DNA from: Capra hircus
Lineage: Eukaryota > Chordata > Mammalia > Artiodactyla > Bovidae
Assembly: GCF_001704415.2 (NCBI RefSeq)
Contig: NC_030819.1
Coordinates: forward strand, 36,202,575 to 36,266,574
Direction: 5' to 3'
Length of the DNA: 64,000 bases
The number at the start of each line of letters is the position of its first letter. The stretch's first letter is position 1. A model generated the notes under the pieces. That model saw only the letters and a list, made by a program, of their open reading frames with translations, did no database searches and had not been told where the DNA came from. Positions 45,401 through 57,826 of the stretch are shown here, piece after piece. The position numbers and the translations under genes are program-made.

Positions 45401-47054
45401 TTTGTATTCAGAGGCAAAGGAAAAGAATCAGGGTCTGAATTGGGTTCTGTGAGTTTCAGCTGAAAATAACAGTGGTTTATTGCAGTTGCAGTCTGAACAC
45501 GTTAGAAAGTAAATCTCTATTGTAGATAGCCCTGCAAATCCAAAGCTGTAGGAGGTTTAGAAAAAGATGGATTTTAGCAGCATGTGTAACAATGATGACA
45601 GCACTATAAGTCTAGTGTTGAATTTTTCTAACTCCCTTAAACATGACATTGGGCATGAGTCAATCATATGTTTCAATCTTCAGAGAGAAGAAAAAGGTAT
45701 TTTGTCTCCAAGTTCTTTCCTATTACCCTGTTTGTACTGTAGAATCACATAATGGGTAGGCTGTGTAGAAAGTAATCTAGATTTTTATTGTCAACTGTTT
45801 ATAATCCAAGTTCACATTCTTAGGAAGATAAGACAATAAGACATATAACAAATGGTTAGCAACAATTCTCCACAGCCTGACATAAAATGGACTTTGGAGG
45901 TCCATTTGTGCTGGAATTAGGCAATGCATGCTAGGGAAAGTATCTTCCAGATCAATTTCAGGTCTTGAAAAAGTTGCATAGAAAGGACTTCATTTACATT
46001 CTGTGTTATTCATTGTCATTCATTCAGGCAACATTCACCGGTCCTTCTTCTGGGTGGGGCTTGGGCTGGGAAGTGGAAAGAATGTGGAGGGAAGTGTGCA
46101 GTAGGCTTTGATATTAAGGAGGAAGAGAGACTCATAAACAACTCTGAGGTTGAAGCTAAAGCACAGCCAAGATGTGGATGAAAAGTGACAAAGAAAAGCC
46201 TCCAAATGCTTCACTGGTGTGACAACATCAACCCATACATTTGAAATAATAATCGACGTGACAATCAGAACCTTTCAGTTTCCATCTGGATATTTGTTAT
46301 ATTGTCAACAGGACCCAATTTGAAAGAGAAAGTCTTCATTTGGTTTTGCAGTGTGAGAGATGCTTTCAAGTTCTTTTGTTTCTTTCCCTGTAACATGTGT
46401 TGTAGCTGCTCCTGTAATATACTTTTGATGATGTCACAGAGGCGGCACCCTGGTGTCTTCTATCACTCAATGCACCAGGCCACCTTGGCACTAATCTTCA
46501 TTGCATTTATGCTACCTAATTTAAAATCTACTGTCTAATACCCTGAGGCCAAAGAAACTCCAGGAGAATTAGGTGATAATATTATTCAGTGATATCTTTT
46601 GAGAGCATTTACCTAATCAAAACAAAAAATGGGACACCTGGTATGACTCTCTCACTCTCCCCAGATGGTGCAGAGCAAGGCAGCTGTCTGGAGCTAACTA
46701 TGAAATACCTTCCGCTGTAGTCCCTAAGTGGAAGTTTGAGCAAGGAGGTGAGAGGAGAAGAGGGCCAGCCCAGCTCAGCAAGATCTCAGGGCTTCCTGGC
46801 AAGTCCCTTTGATGTGCTGTGCCTTTGAAGTAAATCCTTGCAGAATGGGCACCCCTATCTTGCAATCTCATCATTAGCTCCTGCAGTTTATCAGAGCGAG
46901 GAGAGTCCTCTGGTAATTACTTCTTTGAGGGAGTCAGAGAGAAGTGAGACGGAGAAGGAGATAACAAAGACAAGGAGAGAGTGAGAGAGCAAGAACTCCA
47001 GAAGGTGTCGAGAACTGGAATGTGGGCCTGAAAGCCACTGGCATTTGAATCTAA
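45401..47054. other. Unassigned sequence; possible L2 at 46020-46240
   Basis: 46020-46240 (TTCATTCAGGCAACATTCACC and following) resembles an antisense L2 start, weak. 46640-47040 is purine-rich with no family recognised. Confidence 0.35.
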
Positions 47055-47206
47055 CTCCCTGGTCAGGAAGATTCCCCTGGATAAGAGCATAGCAACCCAC
47101 TCCAGTATTCTTGCCTGGAGAATCTCACGGACAGAGGAGCCTAGTGGGCTACAGTCCATAGGGTCTCAAAGAGTCAGACATGACTGAAGCGACTTAACAC
47201 ATACGT
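47055..47206 (+). mobile_element. Bov-tA SINE, 5'-truncated
   Basis: Starts late in the head (CTAACTCCCTGGTCAGGAAG), then full BovA body; ends GACTGAAGCGACTTAACAC. Confidence 0.9.
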
Positions 47207-47439
47207 ATACAAACCTATATTTTAGTTGCGGTCTGTAACATTAAAATAATTAGGGCTTGGCCTTTCAGAGAATTTTTTGGAGGGCTATTTTATATTTTTG
47301 TCTCCAGATTCCTGAGCCTATTTTATGTTGATAGGACTACTGTTTACTTATTTGTGTTTTAAAATGTCACTTTTAGAGAAATCTAGTCTTCTTGAATATC
47401 TTTATTTCACCTGTTTTAAACTCTTAGAAGCTCAAGGCA

Positions 47440-47580
47440 CATAACTGCCAGCATTCACAAGCTGTAAAATGAAGATGATGATTGTGTCTATTTCGTAAGG
47501 TTATTATGAGGAGGAAATGAACTAATATTTGTATAGTGCTTAGAAGTATGCCTGGCAAAGTAACTGTTTTGACATAAGTG
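47440..47580 (-). mobile_element. MIR SINE fragment, antisense
   Basis: GCTGTAAAATGAAGATGATG, TAAGGTTATTATGAGGAGG and TGCTTAGAAGTATGCCTGGC match antisense MIR. Confidence 0.72.
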
Positions 47581-47815
47581 TTTAAATGGAATAATAAAAC
47601 CATAGAAGGGAATAATAAAATACTGAATAAAATATACCATGGTATCATTAAATGATGATCATCTGTCATCATTTAATATTGATCTATGTTGAATTATTTC
47701 CAAAATCGATTGATTACTCCAGAGAAGTCAGAGTTGGTTTTGTCCTCTTTTGCTATAATTAGATAATGCTAAAAGTCCATCTCTGAAACCATTTGGTGTC
47801 ATGTAGGGGCTCTAA

Positions 47816-48094
47816 CGGAGAAGGCAATGGCACCCCACTCCAGTACTCTTGCCTGGAAAATCCCAGGGACAGAGGAGCCTGGTGGGCTACAGTCCATGGG
47901 GTCGCGAAGAGTCGGACACGACTGAGCAACCTCACTTTCACTTTTCACTTTCATGCATTGGAGAAGGCAATGGCAACCCACTCCAGTGTTCTTGCCTGGA
48001 GAATCCCAGGGACAGAGGAGCCTGGTGGGCTGCCATCTATGGAGTCACACAGAGTCGGACATGACTGCAGCGACTTAGCAGCCGCAGCAGCAGC
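47816..48094 (+). mobile_element. BovA2 SINE, full two-unit copy, young-looking
   Basis: GGAGAAGGCAATGGCACCCC, linker, second unit and (CAG)n end with a GCCGC interruption. Perfect 11-bp TSD AGGGGCTCTAA at 47805-47815 and 48095-48105. Low divergence from the usual BovA2. Confidence 0.96.
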
Positions 48095-48109
48095 AGGGGC
48101 TCTAAAAAT

Positions 48110-49130
48110 CTCTGGTATGTAATCCTTTATGTCTCAGTGCAGAGAAGAATTTAGGGAGAGCAAAATGGTAGCTAAGAAATGATTTATTGGTATAGGCTTA
48201 CAAGCAGGCATGTGAGAAATGCTATGCCATGAGAACTTACTGGGCTACAGGTTTATAATCAAAGGATAACTGGGGAGGTGGAGAAGACCTTCTAAACGTC
48301 ATGCTTCCATCATCAGCTCCTCTTCCAGGTTGACCAGGGGAGTTTTCTTGTCCTTGTGTGCCAAGCTAGGTCCACAAATTATTGCATTTTATGTGTGCAG
48401 AGACCATGTCTAAGGATCATTAACTTTCTGAGCTCACTGGGCAGTATGTGAGTCTCATGCCACCATTGTTTTACTGTTTTGGGGAATATTTCATGCTTCT
48501 AGAGTTATGTGCTTTTGTTGCTAAGCAAGCCTGCTTGTTTTTGTGGTTAAGCAAACCTGCTTTTGTGAGTAATCATGAATTTTAGGGGTCTTCCATATTT
48601 TTTCTACGTATAATACCATAGTGGGATTAACTATTTAATCACCTACTTTGTCCCTATCATCTTGGTGCCACCTGTTATAGATAACACAGAAGACACTGAT
48701 TAAATTATTTCTAAGCCCTAGGCTTTTGACTTCTATGGTGTTAAGGAGGAACACTTGTCCTCAGTTACTCAGGTTTTGTCAGGATTATGGCCAAATTTGG
48801 AAGATTATGGCATTGTCTTGAGGCTTGGCTGAGCTGTGACCCAAGGTAGCCAGATGGTGACTGACTTTATCAAGGTGAAAGTTTCTCTGGTTTGATACCT
48901 GATAAGCAACATCCTTTGGCTCCTCTTCCAGGAAGAAATTAAAAGTTCTTTCAGTTTCCATGTTTTCTCTCCATATTTCTGTGGAGTCTCTTACCAGGTA
49001 TTTCAGAAGCAAACACTTGTCTCCTTTGACTGATGTATTTACATTAATCATCACCCTTTTAGCAGAGCCTGACCTAGAACATTCTAGTGACAAATTTCTT
49101 TCTGTTGCTTTTGCAACAAACTTAGAATAT
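48110..49130 (-). mobile_element. Possible ERV LTR fragment, antisense
   Basis: Texture of a reversed LTR: the plus strand has ATGATTTATTGGTATAGG, whose complement holds an AATAAA signal, after TCTCAGTGCAGAGAAGAATT. No clear TG...CA ends or TSD were found. Could equally be unique DNA. Confidence 0.22.
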
Positions 49131-49468
49131 TAAGGCTAAAAATCTACCCCCAGCTCTTGATGACATCACTGATAGTCCCAGGATAGTGACTGACATTTCA
49201 GTTTATGGCTTGCACTCAGGCTATGGGGATGGTGTGGTGACCATCCATGGTTGTAGATGGACATTGGCTGAAAGTCTGACTTAGGGTTTGCAAAATAATT
49301 GCAGTTTTTTGGTTACCAGTTTTTAAAGTTTATAGACAGATGTCTGCAAATTCGTTTGAGATCTCAATACAGAGGAAACTGTGTACCAGATCTGTGCATT
49401 CAGAATACCAAGGGTGTATCTAGTCTATTTAAAATAAAGCTCTAGCTGTTTTTATGTTTTAGACCATC

Positions 49469-49614
49469 ATGTGTGCGTGCATGCCAAGTTGCTTCAGTTG
49501 TACCCAACTCTATGCAACCCTATGGACTGTAGCCCACCAGGCTCCCCTATCCATGGGATTCTGGAATCCCATGGTAAATTCTTATTCTTTACCGCGGAGC
49601 CACAGGGAAGCCCC
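49469..49614 (-). mobile_element. Bov-tA SINE with internal deletion
   Basis: Antisense tail and body join directly to the end of the head (TTCTGGAATCCCATGGTAAA). Perfect 10-bp TSD TTAGACCATC at 49459-49468 and 49615-49624. Confidence 0.93.
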
Positions 49615-49770
49615 TTAGACCATCGTTTTAGAAGCAAAGACAATAGTTACTCTTTACTTTGTGGAACTGAATGCTTAGAGCCACATCTAAATGTAATCTG
49701 AGGGCTTAGGTACTAGGTCTATGCTCTATGGATGTGTTGATATTACACAAATTAAATGTATTACACTTTT

Positions 49771-49813
49771 AGGGGCTACCTGATATTGAAAATATCAGGG
49801 GCTACCTGATATT
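49771..49813. repeat. Short direct duplication with palindromic spacer
   Basis: The 17-mer AGGGGCTACCTGATATT occurs at 49771-49787 and 49797-49813, and AGGGGC occurs again at 49815. The centre GATATTGAAAATATC is a near palindrome. Confidence 0.9.
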
Positions 49814-49839
49814 TAGGGGCATCCTGTGATTGAAACTTA

Positions 49840-50010
49840 CTGTGAAATGGGATCCTGGGTTTCAAACCTGGCTAGATGACTGATTCCCTACTCATTGCAT
49901 TGTCCTCTGTAAAACAAGAAAAACTGGAACAGTCACTTGCGTGTTTTTAGCGATGGCTGAGTGTCTAACATTGTTGAAAGTCCATTAGTAATGTATTCTG
50001 TCATTTAACA
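49840..50010 (-). mobile_element. Degraded MIR, antisense
   Basis: TTTCAAACCTGGCTAGATGAC and TCCTCTGTAAAACAAGAAAAAC resemble antisense MIR. Weak. Confidence 0.35.
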
Positions 50011-51043
50011 CTCACATCATCCTCCTAAGGTTTTTATATTTCTATCAACAAAAGACAGCCTATAGAATGAGAGAAAATATTTGTAAATGATATGAGCAAC
50101 AAGCTGATGATGAATGAACTTATTCACTTTATACATAAATACAAGTTCCTATTCAGGACCCGTTGTGGAGACATGTTCATCACTGTTTGGACAGACACTC
50201 ATTAAGACTGACAAAAGTTCCTGAAGGTCATAATCAGCCTTGAAATCTTAGTGCTTTTCACTTAGATAAGTATATCCTTGGCCTTTAATTTCCATATTTT
50301 CTTTCACATATCTTATGATAATTGGAAGCTAAACATAGAAATGCTTATTTAAATTTCTCCAGAAAATATATAAAAACAAACTCCCATGCATAAAAATGAT
50401 GCGCAAAATGTGCATTGAAAATGGTATGGAAACTGTCATTTCACGATCATGTTTTTTTCACCTGCTTAGGGAATTGTACATCTCTGGCCTGTTGAACATA
50501 TTCTTGACTGAAAAATTGAAAACTGCCAGATCAAAAATGCTGCTTTAAGCATGTTATTTCTTAGCTTATATTTTACACTTGGGAGAAAAAAGCATTAAAC
50601 TACATGTTAAAGCTTAATGGAATGGTGTTAAAGAATGGAACTGAATTTAAGAAGACGTAAGTTGCAGAAATACTTTTGTAGGTCAATCAAGATTAATTCA
50701 TATAGCGTTATTTATGATGTCTAGATTTTACTGAACTTGAACAGTATAAGCCAAACTGCAATACTTAGTCTCTTATACCACACGTCCCCATAATCCTAAG
50801 AATATTTCTAAATTTGAGAAAATAGCTACAGCTTTCACTGCTTAATTTTCAATCCATTGCGGAAGGAAAAAAAAAAAAAAACCTTTGTTAAAAGACATAA
50901 TTTCCCTTTGTCTCTAAAATTATATATTGTTATGTTAAATGAACAGTTAAAATAGTTCTGCAAAATTGAAAAAATATGTCTTGTATCCATATAGAAATAA
51001 TTCTAAATTTTTGGAACCTAAAAATACCATAAGAACCAAAAAC
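50011..51043. other. Unique-looking AT-rich stretch
   Basis: About 1 kb without a recognised repeat apart from an A run near 50868-50882; see findings for 50260-50860. Confidence 0.4.
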
Positions 51044-51265
51044 AGGGCTTCTTAGGTGGCCAAATGGTGAGGAATCCACCTGCCAATGCAGGAGATGCAG
51101 AGACATGGGTTCAGTCCCTGGGTTGGGAAGATCCCCTGGAGAAGGAAATGGCAACCCACTCCAGTATTCTTGCCTGGAGAGTCCCATGGACAGAGGAGCC
51201 TGGTGGGGAGTCCATGGGGTCACAAAGAGTTAGACATGACTGAGCAACTGAGCAGGCACATGCCC
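51044..51265 (+). mobile_element. Bov-tA SINE, sense
   Basis: Head GGGCTTCTTAGGTGGCCAAA and GGGTTCAGTCCCTGGGTTGG, body CCACTCCAGTATTCTTGCCT, ends GACATGACTGAGCAACTG. Confidence 0.93.
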
Positions 51266-51304
51266 ATGCATCCAGAACTAAAAACGGTTTTCAAGTAAAG
51301 CAAT

Positions 51305-51745
51305 CTATAACCGACATTTATTTATCAAGTGCTGTCTGCCCAATGTGCCCAAGATGCCCAGTGTACCATCTCACTGAGTCATCACCTTCATCCTAAGAGA
51401 CAGACATTTTCATTGACCCCATTTTTCAAACAGGGAAGCTGAGGCCTAGAGAAGCTGAAAAGTGAAAGAAAAAGTGTTAGTCACTCAGTCGTGTCTGACT
51501 CTTTGCAAGCTCATGCCATAGATTGTGGCTCACTAGTCTCCTCTGTCCATGGAATTTTCCAGCAAGCATACTGGAATGGGTAGCCATTCCCTTCTCCAGG
51601 GGATCTTCCCAACCTAGGAGTTGGATCTGTGTCTCCCACATTGCAGGTAGATTCTTTACCATCTGAGCCACCAGGGAAGGAACTGGTAGATGATGGAGCA
51701 GGGATTAGAACTCTTCTGATTCTATCGTCCATGCTCTTAACCCTT
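51305..51745 (+). mobile_element. MIR SINE split by Bov-tA
   Basis: Left half (TTATTTATCAAGTGCTGTC, TTTTTCAAACAGGGAAGCTGAG) and right half (GCAGGGATTAGAACTCTTCTG, CCATGCTCTTAACCC) are consecutive parts of one MIR. Confidence 0.82.
51462..51678 (-). mobile_element. Bov-tA SINE inside MIR
   Basis: Antisense copy from the GTGAAAGAAAAAGTGTTAG tail to CATCTGAGCCACCAGGGAAG. Confidence 0.93.
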
Positions 51746-51895
51746 GGGTAGTAGATGCCTGAGGGACCAGAAAAAAGAAGTAGAACCCAGAATCTTCAAA
51801 AATGCTGTTATTCTGCTTATGCTAAATTGATACACTCTATCAGAGTAAGATCATAGAAGAAAAATTGTCATTTCCTGAAGTTCACTGACCTGTTA

Positions 51896-52103
51896 ATCCT
51901 TGTTTGGTCATTAAATCGTGTCTGACTCTTTTGTGACCCCATGGACTGTAGCCTGCCAGACTCCTCTGTCCATGAAATTTCCCAAGCAAGCATCCTGAAG
52001 TGGGTTGCCATTTCTTTCTACGGGGCATCTTCCCAACCCAGGGATTAAACCTGTGTCTCCTGCATTGGCAGAGGATTCTTTACCCCTGAACCCCTAGGAA
52101 GCA
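51896..52103 (-). mobile_element. Bov-tA SINE
   Basis: Antisense: TCATTAAATCGTGTCTGACTC, GGACTGTAGCCTGCCAGACTC, GGATTAAACCTGTGTCTCCTG. Confidence 0.92.
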
Positions 52104-52214
52104 ATTAAAGACAATGTTGCTGAGTTAGAATTTAGCTATTTAAGGCAATTGGGGAACATGTGAGAGACAGCTTGGCCTTGGTGGTCCTTACTCCTATTCT
52201 GACTCAGGAGTCCT

Positions 52215-52490
52215 GCTGCTTCTTTCCACTAGTCAGTTCCAGGTAATACTCACTCTAGTTAAGAGCATGGTTTCTGGAGTCAGACACACCTAAATCCTCG
52301 TCCTGGACAGAGATCTGTCACTAGGAGATTTTGGCAAAGTCACAATTTTTCTGAGCTCCATTTTTCCATTTGTGGAAAAAAAAAAGGTATATAAGAATAT
52401 AACACATTATAGTGTTGTCTGGAGACAAAATGAGCTAATTCCGGCACATAAGGTGCTCAGTCTTTCTCTTGCTCCCCTCCCACTCCTGTT
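52215..52490 (-). mobile_element. MIR SINE, antisense
   Basis: AAGAGCATGGTTTCTGGAGTC, TTTTTCTGAGCTCCATTTTTCC and GGAGACAAAATGAGCTAATTC match antisense MIR over most of its length. Confidence 0.8.
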
Positions 52491-52526
52491 CCTATTGCCC
52501 TGTTGCTGACCACTGACTGTCTAAAG

Positions 52527-52556
52527 TCCTTATTTTTATTTATTTATTTATTTTTA
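52527..52556. repeat. (TTTA)n microsatellite
   Basis: Five to six TTTA units. Confidence 0.9.
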
Positions 52557-53154
52557 ACATTCTATGATGAAGTCTTGTTTGCTGCAAAATCTGTTCTTTT
52601 CTTCCTGCATCCATATTCATGTTTTATGTGTGAAGGTTGATCTCAGCTTGACTTTAGGTATAAAGCAATTGAATGAGCCTCCTGGGAGTGTTGGTATCTT
52701 GAAAGCAAATGCTAGTAACCCAAACAAATCTAGTTTGCAGATTCTCAAGCTGTGTGACAATGTGAAAGGATGTTAGGCAGAGTAGGAGAGACAGTTTTGG
52801 TAAGCCTTTTCAAACCAAATTGTATTAGCCATAGTCTATTTTGCTAGAGAGGAGTGGCCTCCAGCATATTTGTACACTGCCCTCAATCTGAAGGCCCTCG
52901 TGAAAGCAGAAACACTTCCTCCTCCAAAATGGGAACAAGAGGGTGTAAAGATATGCTGGCTTGACAGTGTCAAAGGCTGACTGTCCCCACCTTAGAGGCA
53001 CACTTGGTAGAGTTTATAGTTTGTTACAGTACACAGAGCATTGTACTCAGAGCATTCGATTCAACAGTTATAATCAAATGCTCTGCTGGTTGAGATGCAT
53101 AGATGTGATGAAAGAGAAAAACTCAAATGGTTAATAGAGAATTTCAGAAGTGTT
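52557..53154. other. Unassigned sequence
   Basis: A 70-codon plus frame (52564-52776) has no domain. Confidence 0.4.
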
Positions 53155-53272
53155 GAAATGGCAACCCACTCCAGTATTCTTACCTGGGAAATCCAATGAT
53201 CAGAGAAGCCTGGCGAGCTACAGTCCTTGGGGTTACAAAAGAGTCAGACTTGGCTTAGCAACTAAACAACCA
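53155..53272 (+). mobile_element. BovA SINE unit
   Basis: CAACCCACTCCAGTATTCTT to GCTTAGCAACTAAACAACC; no tRNA head. Confidence 0.88.
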
Positions 53273-53277
53273 ACCAA

Positions 53278-53724
53278 CATAGTTGATTTATAATGTGTCA
53301 ATTTCTGCTGTACAGCAAAGTGATTTAGTTCAACATATATATTCTTTTTCACTTTCTTTTCCATTATGGTTTATCACAGGGTGTTGAATACAGTTCCTTG
53401 TGCTATATAGTAGGACTTTGCTGTTTATCCATTCTCTATATAATAGTTTGCATCTGCTAATCCCAAATTCCCAAGCCTTCACTCGCCTACTCTCCCTCCC
53501 TCATGGAAACCACACGTCCTTTCTCTATACCTGTGAGTCTGTTTCTGTTTCATAGATATGTTCATTTGTATTGTATTTTAGGTTCCACATATAAGTGATA
53601 TCATATGGTATTTGTGTTTCTCTTTCTGACTTCTCTTAGTATGACAATCTCTAGGTCCATCCATGTTTCTGTGAATAGCATTATTTCCTTTCTCTTTATG
53701 ATTGAGTAGCATTCCATTGTGAGC
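53278..53724 (-). mobile_element. L1-BT 3' UTR and ORF2 C-terminus, antisense
   Basis: TTCTGCTGTACAGCAAAGTG, TATGGTTTATCACAGGGTG and ATAGTTTGCATCTGCTAATCC. On the minus strand the end of ORF2 reads SQKEKHKYHMISLICGT, in a frame that also crosses the adjacent (AC)n. Confidence 0.88.
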
Positions 53725-53725
53725 C

Positions 53726-53727
<2 letters not shown>

Positions 53728-53762
<35 letters not shown>
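53728..53762. repeat. (CA)n microsatellite
   Basis: About 17 CA dinucleotides at the broken 5' end of the L1 fragment. Confidence 0.96.
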
Positions 53763-53764
<2 letters not shown>

Positions 53765-55469
53765 TGGTAGGGATTATCTTTTGAAGATAAGAGGTGCTGA
53801 AAGTAAGAGTACTTAAGAGTAGGATTCACTTAGCTTAAGTCCTGAAATGTACACATAATGGGATCTCTTGTGGTATCGTGAGTATTGTTGCTAGAATCAT
53901 TGTTAGTCACAGTATGAAATATAGGCTATTCTCCCTTCTTGAAGACTTAACTCTCAAGTGGCACTTAAAGGTTCACATATTTCCAGTGACTTGCATATTG
54001 ATCACTGATATAGCCAACAGAGTGGGTTAGTGGGAAAGAGGGAATCCAGAGCTTCTTCCCACATATCACCTTCCAGTAAGAAGAGTCAGTGTAGCTGAAC
54101 AGAATTTACCCTCCCCCTCTTCTTTTTTCCTGACTTGGACTCTATCTGTAGGGGTTGTTTCTTTATACTTGTTCTCTGTGCTTCTATAAGAAATAATTTA
54201 AAGGATGATTTTGTTAGTTACCAGGTCAGAGAGAAACATTTTTCAAAGGTCAGTGGTCTTTAACTCTGCTTGATTTTTCTCATAAATTCAACATAAGCCC
54301 TTATACAATGTAGATTTTCTTGAAGTTTCAGAGCCCATAAGAAAGTGCAGCTTCTCCCCAGGTTAGGACTGTCAAGGCTGTGACTTCAACCACAAGAGTC
54401 ATACAGCTGATTAGGACCTTGAAGAGCAGAGGATAAAAACACTTGGGAAACCAAAATCCACTGGAGGAAAATAGAGGAATGCAGATTCACCCCCAAAGTG
54501 GGGTGAGACTGTGCCCTTTGAGAAAGAATTTTAAACCTGGAACTTGGTTCATCAACCATGAGATTGACTACCAGGCCATAGCTTCAGAATGAAAAATGAG
54601 AAGAGTCTGCATATTAGAAAGTGCTAAATGGACTAGGTTATATTGTTTGTCTAAGAAAATATAGATGCCGATTCCTGATGAGCATGGTCTGTGGGTAAAG
54701 AATCTGTTAGGAGCAGGATCTTTGATTTTTGTCCATAGGATTCTTCTTGTTTTATAACCTCAGTGAGAAAACAGTGATTTTAGATGTGGTTTCAGATTTT
54801 ACTTCTCTTATTCCTGATTTGGTCTCTCTGCCTGTGTGGTCAGGGGTTTTATTGTTTAGGATGAGGCATGTCGGTTTGTAGAATTATCTGTCTAATATCC
54901 CCATCATTTCCCCTGCTTAGTATTCCTGGCCTTCCTTGCTGTGTTCTGTGAATCGTTATCTGACTCTGTTTATGTCACTACCAACTGCTCTCATGATTAT
55001 ATTTGTGCCCTTGGTTATATAGCTCACCCTCTCTGTCTCAATATCCTCCTTTGATGAAGAAGAATGACAGTTACTTTTAAGTTCTTTAGAGAAAGATGTG
55101 TGTCCTTATTTGTAAGATATTCATCAGAATCCAGGAAACTGTAGAACTGCAAAGATTCTTAAGCAAAAAATGTGGCATTAGACAATCTATTTTTTGTTAT
55201 TGTCTACTTTTCAAACACCAGGCAGTTAACCTAAGTGTAATAAAACTGTGATCAGTTGTTATGTATTTGAACACATGACTATGCTTGATCTGACACACTG
55301 TAGATAAATCCTGGTTCCTTTCCACTAGGTCAGGTGAGACTGATGCACCCAGGATATTGGTGACATAAAAATGAAGAAGATAGATATTATACAAGTCATG
55401 TTCTAATTGCTCCAAATCCAAGGAAATTAAAACATCTTTGAATAAAACATACAGTCAAATCCTAAGATT
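53763..55469. other. Unassigned sequence
   Basis: 1.7 kb with no recognised repeat, gene or RNA. Confidence 0.4.
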
Positions 55470-56560
55470 CATCCATTAATTTCAACCAATATTTAAACAA
55501 ATCCAACCAATATGTCTTTATCAAATATTTGGGTCCCAGGCTCTTTACTGAGGTTACAAAAGAAAGATGAAGCTTTGTTAATGAGCTTATAGTCTAATGA
55601 GGAAGACAAATTTTGTTCTAAAAGCAAAGGGGAATAATTAAATATTTAAAACCAGGGCATGACTTATATAGCCCTATAGTTTAGAAATATTATTTTGAGT
55701 TTCTAATGAAGAACAGCTTGGGGTGGGAATCAGCAAAACTGAAGACAAAAGATCAGTTCAAAGACTATGATAAAATCAAATGACCACAACATGCAAGATT
55801 CTCTGTTAAGTGCTGACAATTCTAGAATAATGTGTATGACATGGTTCTTGCATCCAAGGTATAGAATATACTTAAAGTATACTTAGTGATATATAGCATA
55901 AAATCTAAAATTAAATAAATATATGGTCTTGTTTTTCCTTAAAGGCATGGGGTATTTTGTTTGTTTAGTATTTCATACCTAGAACAGAACTGTTGCTCAG
56001 TAAATGTTTGAAAGAATAAATGAGTTGAAAGACTGTCTGATGAACACATGATATAGACTTTTAAAGGAGTGGGAATTTTACATAAGGAAATAATTACTGT
56101 GGCATGTGGTGACCTCAGATACCAGGAATAGACAGCAGAAGAGAAGGATGTGTGTATGTGTGTCCCATCACATCAGACTGGACATCTGATTTAAAATGAA
56201 TTTTGAAGGTTAAGTGGCTGTTTTCCAGAAGGGCACAGAGAGGAAGGATATTTTACAGACAAAATCATGTGCTAAGGCATAAAAGTTGTGCAGGTATTTG
56301 CAGTTCTCTGACGGCATGTGTATTAATCTGACTAGAGTATAAATAAGATGGTATTTGGGCTAAAGGAGAAGAGAAACTTGGTAGACAGAGACCACATCTT
56401 GATAAACTTCATACACCACACAAAGTAACACATTATACCTTGTAGCCTTTTAAGGAATTTTGAGCAGGAGAGGGAGATAGTTGTGTTGCTAGTTCACATC
56501 AAGAGCAATGAGGTGGATGCACTGGAGGACTTGAGGCAAATCAGGATGTTCTGTCAAACA
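55470..56560 (-). mobile_element. L2 LINE, antisense, long degraded copy
   Basis: A scattered but ordered antisense L2 pattern: CAATATTTAAACAAATCC, TTTACTGAGGTTACAAAAG, GAAGGGCACAGAGAGGAAGG, TGTGCTAAGGCATAAAAGTTG, TTTTGAGCAGGAGAGGG. A CTCAGTAAATGTTTGAAAG end-like word sits inside at about 55998. Confidence 0.5.
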
Positions 56561-56734
56561 GAGATTGGGAAACTGCCATTTAAACGAAGTTGATATGCTC
56601 AACTTAATTTCAATAGTATATAATTTTATTTTCTGTTTAGCTTGGTTCCCTTTCTCATTCTTTGTGTTACTATGATTGTGCTGTTTTAAGCTGTGACTCT
56701 CTTGGAATTTATCCAATTTGAATTGTAAGAGAAG

Positions 56735-57437
56735 AGTGAAAAAGTTGGCTTAAAGCTCAACATTCAGAAAATGAAGATCGTGGCATCCGGTCCCAACACT
56801 TCATGGGAAATAGATGGGGAAACAGTGGAAACAGTGTCAGACTATTTTTTTTTTGGGCTCCAAAATCACTGCAGCCATGAAATTAAAAGATGCTTACTCC
56901 TTGGAAGGAAAGTTATGACCAACCTAGATAGCATATTCAAAAGCAGAGACATTACTTTGCCAACTGAGGTGCATCTAGTTAAGCCTATGGTTTTTCCATT
57001 GGTCATGTACGGATGTGAGAGTTGGACTGTGAAGAAGGCTGAATGCTGAAGAATTGCTGCTTTTGAAATGTGGTGCTGGAAAAGACTCTTGAGAGTCCCT
57101 TGGACTGCAAGGAGATCCAACCAGTCCATTCTGAAGGAGATCAGCCCTGGGATTTCTTTGGAAGGAGTGATGCTAAAGCTGAAACTCCAGTACTTTGGCC
57201 ACCTCATGTGAAGAGTTGACTCATTGTAAAAGACCCTGATGCTGGGAGGGATTGGGGGCAGGAGGAGAAAGGGACGACAGAGGATGAGATGGCTGGATGG
57301 CAACACTGACTCGATGGACATGAATCTGAGTGAACTCCGGGAGTTGGTGATGGACAGGGAGGCCTGGCGTGCTGCGATTCATGGGGTTGCAAAGAGTTGG
57401 ACATGACTGAGCGACTGAACTGAACTGAATTGAACTG
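56735..57437 (+). mobile_element. BovB LINE 3' end, sense, left of the nest
   Basis: Begins AGAGTGAAAAAGTTGGC, ends with the repeated CTGAA tail. On the plus strand the frame opens at 56771 (MKIVASGPNTSWEIDGETVE) and is stopped by TGA at GAATGCTGA (about 57047). About 13 bp are missing near ATCACTGCAGCCATG. Confidence 0.94.
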
Positions 57438-57439
57438 AG

Positions 57440-57826
57440 CTTCTAGGATGTGTAGGTAAAGGTCCTTTATCAAATTTGGGAAGTTTTTGGCCCTTATTTT
57501 CTTAAAATATTTTTTCTGCCTTTTCTCTCCTGTCCCCTGGGTATCCCATTATGCATATGTTGGTATGCTTGAATAGTATTCCACAGGTTTTTGAAGATTT
57601 GTTCATTTTTTTTCACTCTTATTTTTTTCCTGTTCCTAAGACTAGACAATCCCAATCCAAATTTGCTAATTCTTCCTTCTGCTGGCTCCAATATGGTATT
57701 GGGTACCTCTAGTAAATTTATCCTATTTTGTATTTCAGAATTTCTGTTTTGTTCTTTTTATAATTTCTATCTCTTTATTGGCATTCTATATTTGCTAAGA
57801 TATTGTTCTCATACTTTATTTTCCTT
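57440..57826 (-). mobile_element. Old L1/HAL1-like element, outer host of the nest (left part)
   Basis: Antisense old LINE text: TTATCAAATTTGGGAAGTTTT, TTTTTCTGCCTTTTCTCTCC, AGAATTTCTGTTTTGTTC. The same element resumes at 61624. Confidence 0.5.
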
